From: a virus
Direction: 5' to 3' (one strand)
Virus record (IMG/VR): IMGVR_UViG_3300049046_000043
Location: 1 to 39,073 of that record
Length of the DNA stretch: 39,073 nt
Part shown: positions 8,177-15,608 of the stretch, one piece after another
How the letters are laid out: each line of letters starts with the position of its first letter
Numbering within the stretch: the first letter of the stretch is position 1
Program-made: the position numbers and the translations under genes
Notes under the pieces: generated by a model
The model's input: only the letters and a program-made list of their open reading frames with translations
Databases searched by the model: none
Told to the model about the DNA's origin: nothing

Positions 8177-8182
8177 ATTATA
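8177..8182 (-). promoter_or_regulatory. -10 box of promoter for the 67-aa gene and sugar cluster
   Basis: A perfect TATAAT on the minus strand, 10 bases before the ATG at 8166. It follows the 10-bp hairpin after the capsid gene, so it could restart transcription for the sugar operon. No good -35 at 16-18 bases spacing is seen. The upstream context TTGTTG is shared with the box before the small terminase gene. Confidence 0.55.
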
Positions 8183-8217
8183 CAACAACTACGTCAACTT
8201 GACTTATCCCCACTGTT

Positions 8218-8249
8218 CTTGGACACCTTGCAGTGGTGGGGTGTCCAAG
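8218..8249 (-). terminator. Perfect 10-bp inverted repeat downstream of major capsid gene
   Basis: CTTGGACACC (8218-8227) and GGTGTCCAAG (8240-8249) pair perfectly around a 12-base loop, 32 bases after the capsid stop. On the minus strand no T-run follows, so it is either a Rho-dependent or attenuating terminator, an mRNA-stabilising 3' hairpin, or an operator. Capsid mRNA protection is a common use of such hairpins. Confidence 0.6.
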
Positions 8250-8281
8250 AGGACAAGCCAAGTTTCTGGGATCAGGCTGTA

Positions 8282-9271
8282 TTAAGCAGCGTTGAAGTCA
8301 CCAGTTGCACCGTGCTTGAGAGCGTAAACCCAAGCCGAGTTCAAGACCTTGACCGCAAACGGCATCTTCCAACCAATGGTTGAGAAGGTGTCGATTGGGT
8401 TGTCAGTAGAACCAGAACCAGGATTTTTCACGTAGATCTTCGGAGCAGAGATCGAACCGAGATTAACGACACCGTAAGCATCAGATCCGAAGAAGAACGA
8501 GGTGTGGACGTTTGCAACGTTAGTTGCAGAAGTCGAGAAGCCAGCAGAGAGCGCAATGAGAGGATCGTTTGTTTCAACGAACTCTACATTGTGCAATTTA
8601 CCGACAACTCCGCGTTCAATAGCATCGGCAGTTGTATAGCGGTGAGCATCAAGCCATTCTGAGTTACCCATCAAGTCCATAGCGGCGTACTGGCCGATAA
8701 TGGAGCGGAAGAGACCTCCCTCGAATCTGCGAGCCTTTGCAGTCTTCAGTTTCTTCACAATGTTGCGAACTTCGAGACCTGTAAGGGTGTCGGAAGTGCG
8801 AATAGCTGTGATAGCTGTAGATGCTGAGCCAGGAGATACGGTTGTTGGGTAAGCTGAGGTAGCACCAGAGTTCAACTCTGTGCGGATGAGACGGTCAATG
8901 GTCTCACCAGCATTCTGACCCATAACACCAACGTGTTCTGTGAGTCCTGCTTCAATAGAAGTCATCGAGTACAGATCACCAACCTTAACGGCTGAGCCGT
9001 AGTTAGCGAGAGTAGCCGAAACAGTGGTAGCGGTCATGTCTACGAACGAAGGAGCCTGAGCTTCTGACAAAGCTGTGGTCGCCAGAGCAAGAGGAGAGAA
9101 GCGGGTGAAGTAGACGACTGTGCCGCTGTTCATCGGAACGTTTCGTGTCTGAGCACCGAAATCGTAACGAAGTTCTGTCTTTGCTCTCTCAAGGAAACGA
9201 CGATCGTAAAAGATCTGCATTGTGTTTGTCAGACCTGGGTTGCTTCCCTGAGCAATTGTAGTTGTTGCCAA
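8282..9271 (-). CDS. Major capsid protein, N4-gp56 family
   Basis: A 329-residue protein with the pattern of the N4-gp56 capsid family (HK97-like fold). 'MQIFYDRRFLERAKTELRY' near the N-terminus is followed by 'FGAQTRNVPMNSGTVVYFTRFSPL', the N-arm and E-loop region. 'LTGLEVRNIVKKLKTAKARRF', 'GQYAAMDLM', 'WLDAH' and 'GVVGKLHNVEFVETNDPL' are the typical core segments. It follows the scaffold gene by 26 bases. The frame opens with a TTG (9271-9269), since no ATG exists in a suitable place and no Shine-Dalgarno sequence precedes it. A major capsid gene starting on TTG is unusual but the N-terminus aligns well there. A strong hairpin lies 32 bases after the stop. Confidence 0.93.
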   Translation of the reverse strand: MATTTIAQGSNPGLTNTMQIFYDRRFLERAKTELRYDFGAQTRNVPMNSGTVVYFTRFSPLALATTALSEAQAPSFVDMTATTVSATLANYGSAVKVGDLYSMTSIEAGLTEHVGVMGQNAGETIDRLIRTELNSGATSAYPTTVSPGSASTAITAIRTSDTLTGLEVRNIVKKLKTAKARRFEGGLFRSIIGQYAAMDLMGNSEWLDAHRYTTADAIERGVVGKLHNVEFVETNDPLIALSAGFSTSATNVANVHTSFFFGSDAYGVVNLGSISAPKIYVKNPGSGSTDNPIDTFSTIGWKMPFAVKVLNSAWVYALKHGATGDFNAA

Positions 9272-9297
9272 GTTAGTAAGTAATGTTAACGCTTAAA

Positions 9298-9807
9298 TTA
9301 AGAAGCGTGGGGAAGAATCTTCTCAAGTTCCTTACTGGACATATTCTTGAGCTGTTCGGGCGTGTACTTGCGTTCTATCTCGGTTCCACCTCCATTCGTT
9401 GTTTGCGCGGCGGCCTGTTCGGCTCTGCGCTGTTCCCTCTTGGTATTGATGGCGATTGCTAGGTAGGAGTTTTCATCCTTCAAAGCAGTTCTACCACCGT
9501 TAGCCATAATGAAACGAACATCGTCTTTGGTGTATCCGTCAAGAATCAAGTCAGCGACCTCATCCTCAAGGATGTTGTACGGCTTGTTGGTTTCTTCCTT
9601 GGTTGTAATAGGAGCGGGTGCGGCAGGCTTTTTAATCCATTTACCGTCGGCGTCTTGGACGAATCCTTCTGCCTTCTTTGTACGGGCAAACAATTTCTTG
9701 TTTGCCTCTTCTAACGCTAAGATCTTGGCTTCAGGATCAAGCCCTGGATCAATCACGATCTCTATTTCGCCATTTGGAGCGTCGGCGTTCGCATTTGGGT
9801 CTGCCAT
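9298..9807 (-). CDS. Capsid scaffolding protein
   Basis: A 169-residue acidic and helical protein just before the capsid gene, the usual place for a scaffold. The N-terminal segment is acidic ('NGEIEIVIDPGLDPEAKILALEEANKKLF') and coiled-coil-like, the middle is a low-complexity 'KPAAPAPITTKEE' linker, and the C-terminal third is charged and helical ('NTKREQRRAEQAAAQ', 'YTPEQLKNMSSKELEKIL'). Scaffold proteins bind capsid subunits through a basic or helical C-terminus; that is known of the class. Assignment rests on position and composition rather than sequence family. Confidence 0.75.
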   Translation of the reverse strand: MADPNANADAPNGEIEIVIDPGLDPEAKILALEEANKKLFARTKKAEGFVQDADGKWIKKPAAPAPITTKEETNKPYNILEDEVADLILDGYTKDDVRFIMANGGRTALKDENSYLAIAINTKREQRRAEQAAAQTTNGGGTEIERKYTPEQLKNMSSKELEKILPHAS

Positions 9808-9898
9808 ATATAAGCTATATGTTAGGTGGTTTAGAGAGTTTTCCTTCTCATGGGCTGTGCTTTTTATCGAGGTGGCTCTGCCCTATGCCCTCACTGAA

Positions 9899-10087
9899 CT
9901 ACATCATATGGTCTGTCATACCCATTCCAGCGTGGTCAGAACCACAATTATCATTGACGGGCATTCCATCCACCTCTACTTTACCTTCTCCCCTATTCGT
10001 CGGAGCGTTGAGTATCTTTCCCTCACCAAGCGGATTTGAGCTGTCAATCACGGGGTTGGTTACGGGAGTAAATGCTTGTGGTTGCAT
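9899..10087 (-). CDS. Small hypothetical protein (62 aa) in head module
   Basis: A 62-residue ORF beginning MQPQAFTPVTNPVIDSSNP, with low-complexity, Pro/Gly/Asn-rich sequence and Met-rich C-terminus ('DHAGMGMTDHMM'). It starts 4 bases after the previous stop and keeps the minus-strand operon without a gap. Together with the 76- and 82-residue genes it fills the space between portal and scaffold. Such short disordered proteins in head modules may be decoration or linker proteins; no family recognised. Confidence 0.55.
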   Translation of the reverse strand: MQPQAFTPVTNPVIDSSNPLGEGKILNAPTNRGEGKVEVDGMPVNDNCGSDHAGMGMTDHMM

Positions 10088-10091
10088 GGTA

Positions 10092-10322
10092 TTAGTTGTT
10101 ATTCAAGTAAGCCTGGTCAAGTGGAGCAATCGGATTGTGAGCACCTCTATTCGGAGAAGCCTTACTCTCTGTCGAAGCTGATGGCTGAGGAATTTCACTA
10201 GCCTGATTCTGACTCACACTCTCTGCTGAAGTCGGGATGATAATGGTGGTCTCTGGTGCGTACTCGACCTTGCCGACTGCGCCAGCGTGAGTTCGAGCAT
10301 TAAGTTCTGGTTTGGTAATCAT
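10092..10322 (-). CDS. Hypothetical low-complexity protein (76 aa) in head module
   Basis: A 76-residue ORF (MITKPELNARTHAGAVGKVE...) rich in Ser, Ala, Pro, Asn and Gln through its second half ('SVSQNQASEIPQPSASTES'), so probably disordered. It overlaps the upstream gene by 4 bases (ATGA), which supports coupled translation. It lies between portal and scaffold genes. No function recognised. Confidence 0.6.
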   Translation of the reverse strand: MITKPELNARTHAGAVGKVEYAPETTIIIPTSAESVSQNQASEIPQPSASTESKASPNRGAHNPIAPLDQAYLNNN

Positions 10323-10567
10323 TGGAATGTTTGTTTAATTTCTCTAGGCGGTCTGCTAATAACTTTAGTAGTGTTGAGGAAGTCCATGAGAGCATCGTGT
10401 GCCTTGATTCTTCCGATGATCTCAGCCTTCACGTGTTCGGCAGGCTGAGTGAGATCTACGGTTGACATATCAGCCAATGGCTCTACGAACTTCAAGATCA
10501 TCTTCTCGACCTCTGCCCACATCGGGTCTTGGAAGAATCTCTCGTTTAGTTGCTGTAAGGTACTCAT
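10319..10567 (-). CDS. Hypothetical helical protein (82 aa) after portal
   Basis: An 82-residue mainly helical ORF (MSTLQQLNERFFQDPMWAEVEKMILKFVEPL...), with 'ADMSTVDLTQPAEHVKAEIIGRIKAHDALMDFLNTTKVI'. Comparable short helical proteins of about 80-100 residues, with 'D..W..V...I......L', often follow portal genes in podoviruses and siphoviruses, and none has a firm function known to me. It starts 25 bases after the portal stop and overlaps the next gene by 4. Confidence 0.7.
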   Translation of the reverse strand: MSTLQQLNERFFQDPMWAEVEKMILKFVEPLADMSTVDLTQPAEHVKAEIIGRIKAHDALMDFLNTTKVISRPPREIKQTFQ

Positions 10568-10591
10568 CGCTCTTCCCCAAACTTCTCGCTA

Positions 10592-12430
10592 TCAGGCTCC
10601 TGCGGGGGCGGCAGGGGTCTTCGCTTCCGTGAAGAGGGCTTTGTTTTTGCCATAAGTTTGTGAATTAGCTGGTAATGCCTCGGCTTCAGACTTCATCTTC
10701 TGAGCTTGCTCATCGGCCATTTCAAGCTCTGCCGCGTTGACCCCAAGGTTCTGGGCGAACTTGAAGTAAAGCAACTTCAAGCGTGGGTCTTCGAGGAGCT
10801 GAGGAGCTGAGGCAAGATCGGAGATGACTTTCTGGAGGTTTGTAACCATGGCCTGGGGATCAACCTGTTCGTTATCAATCACGTAGTCAAAGTCGTATTC
10901 GGCATCCTTGTAGAAGGCTTGTTTCATTTTGAGGAAGCGGGATGATCCCATCTTCTTGTAGGTATCCATAGCTTTCTGCTTGGCAATTTCAACTATCTGT
11001 GGTGTGACGAGACGGCCAGCAAGCATAGACTCTTTGACGACATCATTGGCGTACAGCTCACAAGCAGCCTGATCGAGAGCAAGAAGCTCCGTACTGTTTC
11101 CCGTGAAACGCATGACGTGTTCAGGGGTAAGATCACTGATGAGTTGAGGCATGACCAGTTCATTGAAGAACTCACGGTAGGCAATGGCGACATTCTCTCG
11201 TTTGAAGGCGAAGGATGACGAGGCTTGGGCAGTAACGATTTGGGTTGTGCCAAGAGGAGTTGAAGACGGAGGAGATTCACCACGCATGGCCTGGTATGCA
11301 AATGAGACTCGATCGGCCTGTTGCATGTAGCTTGTCTCTTCATCATTCCAAGCAGGGAGGTTGCGCTCTTCTGTTACAACTGGTTCAACCCCATTGGGTG
11401 ACTGGATCATGTCTCCAGATTCGAGGTCAGTAAAGATGTTTCTGATGATCTGCTTGTCCTTAGTCTGGAACAAGTGCATTGAAGAGATCTCCATGGAGAC
11501 ACGCTTCTGATTTTTAAGTTCGTTCATGCGAACCTGAACATCAAAGAGCATCTCAACGATTCCCAGACCAAGCCAGCGACCCTTTACACGAGTGTAGTGG
11601 AAGTCACGGTATGGCCATTCCTTTGTCCAAGCGGACTTGAAGAGAACAACACCAGCTTCCTGACCAGTCTTCTGACCTTCCTTGTCCACCTCAACCTTAT
11701 CGGCACCAGCCACAATGAACACAGATCTCTTCATCTTCTCTGACTTGCCTTTGATCCAGTGCTCAGGAACCTCACCATAGCGTTTACAGACCTTAATGTA
11801 AGGAGTAGAGTCTTGCTGGTTTGTGTCACCGCGAGCATCCTCAAACGGCTGAGCGGCTTGGTTAGATCCAAAGCGTTCGATAGCAGTCTCGACGTTATCC
11901 CAGCCAGTAGCACGAAGCTCTGTCGGGGTCATGTAATGAATGGTGGTAACAAAGCGTGAGTCTTCGATTGATTCAACTGAAGGATCAAGGACAAGGCGGC
12001 GAATATCCACAACCTTGGCTCCTTTCTTGGTTTTCTCAAGGACAACCGATCCGTAGATGGGAAGTTCTTCAGCAAGTTTGTTCAAAGTCTCTGCAAATTC
12101 AGAGGTCTTGAGCCACTGCTTCAGTTCCTTTTCCAATAGGTAGGTAGCGAAGTATGACTTTGGGTTCATCGGCCAGAGGCGAATGTTCTTCGTATCCACA
12201 TTGAGCATCTTTGTGGCTACTTCACACGGAGGATTAACTACGTTGAAGAAAAGCTTTTTACGGCCCAGATAGGTTGAACCATCCTCGTACTTGGAGTTCC
12301 TGTAGAGGTGGCAACGTTTGACGGTATTGTATTGATTGAAGTCGTATCCAGGGACGGGAGAAATAGAGTTGTCGAAAAAGTCCCCGTTCTCTTTTCTTAT
12401 TTGAGCGAAAATAGAGTCTTCCATGCTCAC
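10592..12430 (-). CDS. Portal protein
   Basis: A roughly 612-residue protein encoded right after the terminase block and before scaffold and capsid, the standard place for the dodecameric portal through which DNA enters and leaves. The N-terminal region has 'YLGRKKLFFNVVNPPCEVATKMLNVDTKNI', the middle has 'ELPIYGSVVLEKTKKGAKVVDIRRLVLDPS' and 'FHYTRVKGRWLGLGIVEMLFDVQVRMNELKN' with its clip/stem-like pattern, and the C-terminal third is helical and Met/Ala-rich. The frame can open at GTG 12430 or ATG 12424. A TATAGT box ending 8 bases before the GTG favours either a leaderless GTG start or the ATG with a very short leader. Family assignment from position plus the conserved middle segments. Confidence 0.85.
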   Translation of the reverse strand: MSMEDSIFAQIRKENGDFFDNSISPVPGYDFNQYNTVKRCHLYRNSKYEDGSTYLGRKKLFFNVVNPPCEVATKMLNVDTKNIRLWPMNPKSYFATYLLEKELKQWLKTSEFAETLNKLAEELPIYGSVVLEKTKKGAKVVDIRRLVLDPSVESIEDSRFVTTIHYMTPTELRATGWDNVETAIERFGSNQAAQPFEDARGDTNQQDSTPYIKVCKRYGEVPEHWIKGKSEKMKRSVFIVAGADKVEVDKEGQKTGQEAGVVLFKSAWTKEWPYRDFHYTRVKGRWLGLGIVEMLFDVQVRMNELKNQKRVSMEISSMHLFQTKDKQIIRNIFTDLESGDMIQSPNGVEPVVTEERNLPAWNDEETSYMQQADRVSFAYQAMRGESPPSSTPLGTTQIVTAQASSSFAFKRENVAIAYREFFNELVMPQLISDLTPEHVMRFTGNSTELLALDQAACELYANDVVKESMLAGRLVTPQIVEIAKQKAMDTYKKMGSSRFLKMKQAFYKDAEYDFDYVIDNEQVDPQAMVTNLQKVISDLASAPQLLEDPRLKLLYFKFAQNLGVNAAELEMADEQAQKMKSEAEALPANSQTYGKNKALFTEAKTPAAPAGA

Positions 12431-12438
12431 AGTTTGCC

Positions 12439-12444
12439 ACTATA
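12439..12444 (-). promoter_or_regulatory. -10 like box upstream of portal gene
   Basis: TATAGT on the minus strand, one base off consensus, 8 bases before GTG 12430. The 20-base repeated motif (12452-12471) lies immediately upstream, where a -35 or activator site would be. Together they look like a regulated promoter for the portal-capsid transcript. Confidence 0.4.
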
Positions 12445-12451
12445 GGACAAA

Positions 12452-12471
12452 GTGTGCTGTAAATCGGACAC
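12452..12471 (-). promoter_or_regulatory. 20-base motif, second copy (portal upstream region)
   Basis: The + strand reads GTGTGCTG, TAAAT, CGGACAC, with 18 of 20 bases as in the copy at 820-839. It lies 22 bases before the GTG start of the portal gene and directly upstream of a TATAGT box. Two near-identical copies before two structural transcripts suggest a shared regulator. Confidence 0.45.
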
Positions 12472-12493
12472 CTATGTCCAATAAACCCTTATT

Positions 12494-12856
12494 TTAAGGC
12501 AAACTTGAGATGGTATGACGGACACCGTGAGGAAGATGTTTTGTCAATTCCTTAATGACTGCCCACTCCAAATCACCGAAGTAAGTTGAAACAACAGTCT
12601 CTGCTCCCTTGTCTATGATAGGCTTTGTCTTTGAGTAAATTTCTGTCCTTAAGATCCATCGCTTCATTGCCTTCTGAGAGATCGGGATGCTTGTAACAAT
12701 ATGAAAATATCCACAGAGTTCCTTGGGTGTGTACTCCATGAGTTTGTATCGTCTCCACATCTCCTTCCACGTGCCACGAGTAATACCGTACTCATTGCAG
12801 AAGCGGATGTCGGGATCTTTTGTGAAGAGCTCAGATTTAGTAATGCGTATGATCAT
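12494..12856 (-). CDS. Hypothetical protein (120 aa) between terminase and portal
   Basis: A 120-residue ORF beginning MIIRITKSELFTKDPDIRFC. It overlaps the stop of the large terminase by 4 bases (ATGA), so it is translated in the same operon. 'NEYGITRGTWKEMWRRYKLMEYTPKELCGYFHI' reads like a helix-turn-helix or small helical domain, and 'SQKAMKRWILRTEIYSK' is a further amphipathic helix. The position between packaging motor and portal would suit a packaging accessory or a small DNA-binding protein. No family recognised. Confidence 0.75.
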   Translation of the reverse strand: MIIRITKSELFTKDPDIRFCNEYGITRGTWKEMWRRYKLMEYTPKELCGYFHIVTSIPISQKAMKRWILRTEIYSKTKPIIDKGAETVVSTYFGDLEWAVIKELTKHLPHGVRHTISSLP

Positions 12857-14154
12857 TCAAATGATTTGTTATTCATTCTGTTTTGCCAGACTTTGTTAAT
12901 CATCGTGTAGTCGGGACGGATAGGTTCAACCACTCCCCACACAGATAGGGCAAGAGACATGACTCGGTCATCAGTCATGTTGCTTGGTACAGTCACTTTG
13001 ATCTTTCCACGTTCGTTGAGTTCGTATCTAAATGATTCCAGCTCAGTAATGAGTCCTTCGTCTGCTGGTATCTTAATTTTATCCTGTTCCAAAAGGATCG
13101 CCAAATTGTTGAGAAGATTCATACGAGAGACTTCAGTGAACTTGAAACCTTCACCGTTCTCACCCCCAATCTCAATACCAGCAGCTTTCAGGTCTTCTAC
13201 GATAGGATCTCCTACCCCCGTAGCGTCAGGCCACAGGAGAGCGTCGTTGTAGCGTCTACAGAGGGCTTCGGTACGCGCTTTCTGCAAGTTCCAGTCCACT
13301 TGGTTGAACCTGTCCTGTGGGTAGGCAATAAAATGATTGAGGTTGAACGGGGTAAGGACAGTCCAGTCCTGGTATTTGGCAAAGTCTGCACCCACTTGGA
13401 AATCACCTTCCTCAGTAAGACGTGAGACCATGCTCGGATCGAGGGGATAGGCATTCTGACGAATACGTCTAAAGAATTGACCTGCACCCTCAAGGAACTC
13501 AACCTCATATTCCTGCTTGTAGAGAGATTCAGGGGTATTCTTCCTGATCTCTTTCAACTCTTCCTCAGAGAAGACGGCGGTATCTTTCACACCCTTCACG
13601 CTCCAGAACCAGAGAGGATTCTCCTTGGCCATCATCAGTATCTTCCATGAATGGTTCTTACCCTTGGGGGTAAACACAAAGGTAGCCGATCCTCCGTTTT
13701 CCATGAGCACAGGTTGGAAGATTGCAGTCCATATCTCTTCAGGTTGTTCAGAGAACTCGTCAAAGACCACATCAAAAGGGTTCGTACCTCGATGCTTGTC
13801 ATAGTCTTCAGCACCAATGAAACGTTGAATGACGCCGTTTTTGTAATAAATGGCTAGTTCAGAGTCATTCTTCTTGTCATAGATTTCACGTGGAACATGC
13901 TCATTGATGAGGACGTCCCACATAACCTGTTTGGCCTGTCGGTAGGTAGGTAGCACGTAGTAGCAGACTCCTGGTTCAGTCCGCTTCATAATCTTCATCA
14001 CCTGCTTGTTTAGGGCTGAACGGGACTTCTTCGCTCGACGATGCCATACCAGGACGGCAAATTGCTTCTTGGAAGCGAGGTACTCCAGAGCGTATCGGTC
14101 TCTATTCCTGTCCAGCTTCAGGTTGTGCGGGATTGTTGGTATCGTAGTCATCAA
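12853..14154 (-). CDS. terL: Terminase large subunit (packaging ATPase-nuclease)
   Basis: A 433-residue DNA-packaging motor. The N-terminal ATPase has a Walker A-like 'HRRAKKS' (38-44) with Lys where the P-loop normally has Gly, Walker B plus catalytic Glu 'VVFDE' (129-133), and the coupling motif 'FTPKGKNH' (161-168). The C-terminal RNase H-like nuclease shows three acidic sites: D257 ('VGADFAKYQDW'), D310 ('LLWPDATGVGD') and D395/D396 ('MTDDRVMSLALSVWG'). The start lies inside the small terminase gene (53-base overlap), with ATG at 14154 or 14151. Length is normal for the compact Terminase_6-like group. The altered P-loop base is real in the reading frame. Confidence 0.95.
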   Translation of the reverse strand: MMTTIPTIPHNLKLDRNRDRYALEYLASKKQFAVLVWHRRAKKSRSALNKQVMKIMKRTEPGVCYYVLPTYRQAKQVMWDVLINEHVPREIYDKKNDSELAIYYKNGVIQRFIGAEDYDKHRGTNPFDVVFDEFSEQPEEIWTAIFQPVLMENGGSATFVFTPKGKNHSWKILMMAKENPLWFWSVKGVKDTAVFSEEELKEIRKNTPESLYKQEYEVEFLEGAGQFFRRIRQNAYPLDPSMVSRLTEEGDFQVGADFAKYQDWTVLTPFNLNHFIAYPQDRFNQVDWNLQKARTEALCRRYNDALLWPDATGVGDPIVEDLKAAGIEIGGENGEGFKFTEVSRMNLLNNLAILLEQDKIKIPADEGLITELESFRYELNERGKIKVTVPSNMTDDRVMSLALSVWGVVEPIRPDYTMINKVWQNRMNNKSFE

Positions 14155-14557
14155 AATTGACGAGGTTCACACTTATTTTCTCTCCACCAGAGGTCACATC
14201 GGTTTCTTTCTTCTCGACGTACCCGTGCTTACTCAGGATCAGCTTGGAGATGATCGGGTTGTAATCCCCAGAAAGGCCGCTGTTGAGCAGTCTTTCGGCT
14301 TGAGTGGCCTTCAATCTCTCTACGATGTCAGAAAACTCAGGATATTTCGACGACCAATCGTAAACAGTTTCTCTTGAGATATTCAAATAGACCGCCAATC
14401 CTTCAATTGTCGGGAGCTTCACGCGGATGATCCTCTTGTAGCTGTCGCTCTTCTCTCCTCTGGTCTGATGGTAATCGTCTTCGATGTCTACACACTTCTC
14501 AAGGTACTCATTCGCCTTCACGATGATCTCCTCAGAGTATTCAGAAGGTCTTGCCAT
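14102..14557 (-). CDS. terS: Terminase small subunit
   Basis: A 151-residue DNA-recognition subunit of the packaging motor. The N-terminus has 'ARPSEYSEEIIVKANEYLE', a helix-turn-helix follows ('TIEGLAVYLNISRETVYDWSSKYPEFSDIVERL'), then the oligomerisation helices 'KATQAERLLNSGLSGDYNPIISKLILSKHGYVEK', the pattern typical of small terminases of this class. It overlaps the large subunit by 53 bases. TATAAT ends 7 bases before the ATG, so this mRNA is probably leaderless. It marks the start of the packaging and head transcript. Confidence 0.9.
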   Translation of the reverse strand: MARPSEYSEEIIVKANEYLEKCVDIEDDYHQTRGEKSDSYKRIIRVKLPTIEGLAVYLNISRETVYDWSSKYPEFSDIVERLKATQAERLLNSGLSGDYNPIISKLILSKHGYVEKKETDVTSGGEKISVNLVNFDDYDTNNPAQPEAGQE

Positions 14558-14564
14558 GCCCTAT

Positions 14565-14570
14565 ATTATA
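14565..14570 (-). promoter_or_regulatory. -10 box upstream of terminase operon
   Basis: A perfect TATAAT on the minus strand, in the context TTGTTGTATAAT that it shares with the box at 8177. Only 7 bases separate it from the ATG of the small terminase gene, so transcription would begin at or beside the start codon. A near-perfect DnaA box (TTGTCCACA on the minus strand) lies at 14596-14604, and no clear -35 is seen. Confidence 0.6.
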
Positions 14571-14644
14571 CAACAATTTTGTCCATAGGAACATCTGTGG
14601 ACAAGTGACACTGGATATTGGCCATACAGCCTGGTTTATGTTGG

Positions 14645-14842
14645 TTATTGTTCATTTGAGTTGATTAGTTCGATAAGCCACTCTGGTAATCTTTTCTTCT
14701 TACTTGTGAGGTGGTAGTACCCGTCTAATGGACACAGGTAAGCACTGCAATCCCTCCGTTTCTCTTTGTAGAGTTTCCATGCGGCTATCCAAGCGTCCTT
14801 TTCAAACTTATATCGGACTTTGCCACAGGCTTTAGACATCAT
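14645..14842 (-). CDS. Small zinc-ribbon-like protein (65 aa)
   Basis: A 65-residue ORF of a type often seen in phage accessory regions: 'KACGKVRYKFEKDAWIAAWKLYKEKRRDCSAYLCPLDGYYHLTSKK'. The Cys at the N-terminus, the 'C-x4-CP' pair and the following 'YYHLTSK' resemble small metal-binding proteins with a 'CPxCGxxHLTS' core, but here the second Cys of the CPxC pair is Asp. It overlaps the gene upstream by 4 bases (ATGA). Function unknown. Confidence 0.7.
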   Translation of the reverse strand: MMSKACGKVRYKFEKDAWIAAWKLYKEKRRDCSAYLCPLDGYYHLTSKKKRLPEWLIELINSNEQ

Positions 14843-15297
14843 TTCTTTAGTTCGGCTATGATGTTGATAACGGTGTCACATCCGTGAGAAAAACCGTGCC
14901 AATCGTAGGGTTTATTCTTTTGCAACAGGACGTCCTCTTTACAATATCGCTGTTTCTCCCCCTCCACCCTCTTCTCCACCTCTGTAAGGATGCGGTCTAT
15001 ACTTTGAGAGAGGAGTGGAAGGTAGCGCCGTACTTGTTCGCGGTCTTTTTCTTTTTCCTTTTCTGATAGTTCAGCGTAAGAAGTGTTTATCTGCCGTTCC
15101 CATCTCGTGAATAGCATTTTAGGAAAGGCCTTAGCGTCGTACCTCATCGAGTTGGATTCAGGAGCTACAATTTCGGTATCTACACACAGCCCATGTACAT
15201 ATTCTTGCCAATCAGCCCACCTTTGATGCTCTATATCAGCTAGTGGTTCCATCAACTCAACGAGTATCTGTTCCTTTATTGGTATGTGTTGGGGCAT
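14839..15297 (-). CDS. Hypothetical protein (152 aa)
   Basis: A 152-residue ORF starting MPQHIPIKEQILVELMEPL. It is charged and helical ('NTSYAELSEKEKEKDREQVRRYLPLLSQSIDRILTEVEKRVEGEKQRY') with 'HQRWADWQEYVHGLCV' near the N-terminus and a 'YDWHGFSHGCDTVINII' segment near the end. Proteins with the pattern 'H..WA.W......' followed by long helices are common in phage accessory regions and have no known role. It is coupled to the 65-residue gene by ATGA. Confidence 0.65.
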   Translation of the reverse strand: MPQHIPIKEQILVELMEPLADIEHQRWADWQEYVHGLCVDTEIVAPESNSMRYDAKAFPKMLFTRWERQINTSYAELSEKEKEKDREQVRRYLPLLSQSIDRILTEVEKRVEGEKQRYCKEDVLLQKNKPYDWHGFSHGCDTVINIIAELKK

Positions 15298-15302
15298 AAA
15301 TA

Positions 15303-15380
15303 TTAAGTGAAATATATTTTAATCTCTTCCATAGAATAGCCTTCAATGAAGTATAGATTAAGTATCTTGAATAGGGACAT
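15303..15380 (-). CDS. Possible 25-residue peptide
   Basis: A 25-codon ORF (MSLFKILNLYFIEGYSMEEIKIYFT) fills most of the gap between the 73- and 152-residue genes, starting 6 bases after the upstream stop. 'IEGYSMEEIKIYF' looks like the turn and recognition helix of a sigma-like or HTH segment. Support is limited to its fit in the operon and sensible composition; it may not be translated. Confidence 0.4.
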   Translation of the reverse strand: MSLFKILNLYFIEGYSMEEIKIYFT

Positions 15381-15386
15381 AGGTGT

Positions 15387-15608
15387 TTAGAGGTTATTTT
15401 TAGCTCGTCTTTCATATATGCTAAGAAGCCAATTGAACATATCGACGTATACTGTCCCGTTTTTCTCGGTAAACGTAATTGGACTGCCCATGAAAGATAT
15501 TTCTTTCGAATCACCAATATTAACTTCGAGCCTCCATTCATCAAATATGAAGTTTACAGATTTAATAGCTTTTCTCCTCACCACCTTCTTAGTTTGTTTC
15601 TTTTTCAT
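15387..15608 (-). CDS. Hypothetical protein (73 aa)
   Basis: A 73-residue ORF with a basic N-terminus ('KKKQTKKVVRRKAIK') followed by alternating strand-like segments 'SVNFIFDEWRLEVNIGDSKEISFMG', 'PITFTEKNGTVYVDMFNWLLSIYERRAKNN'. The basic tail suggests nucleic-acid contact. It overlaps the 119-residue gene by 20 bases. No family recognised. Confidence 0.55.
   Translation of the reverse strand: MKKKQTKKVVRRKAIKSVNFIFDEWRLEVNIGDSKEISFMGSPITFTEKNGTVYVDMFNWLLSIYERRAKNNL

Noticed and set aside
15257-15544. A 95-residue minus-strand ORF
   Set aside because: It overlaps the better supported 73-residue gene and the 25-residue ORF in another frame.
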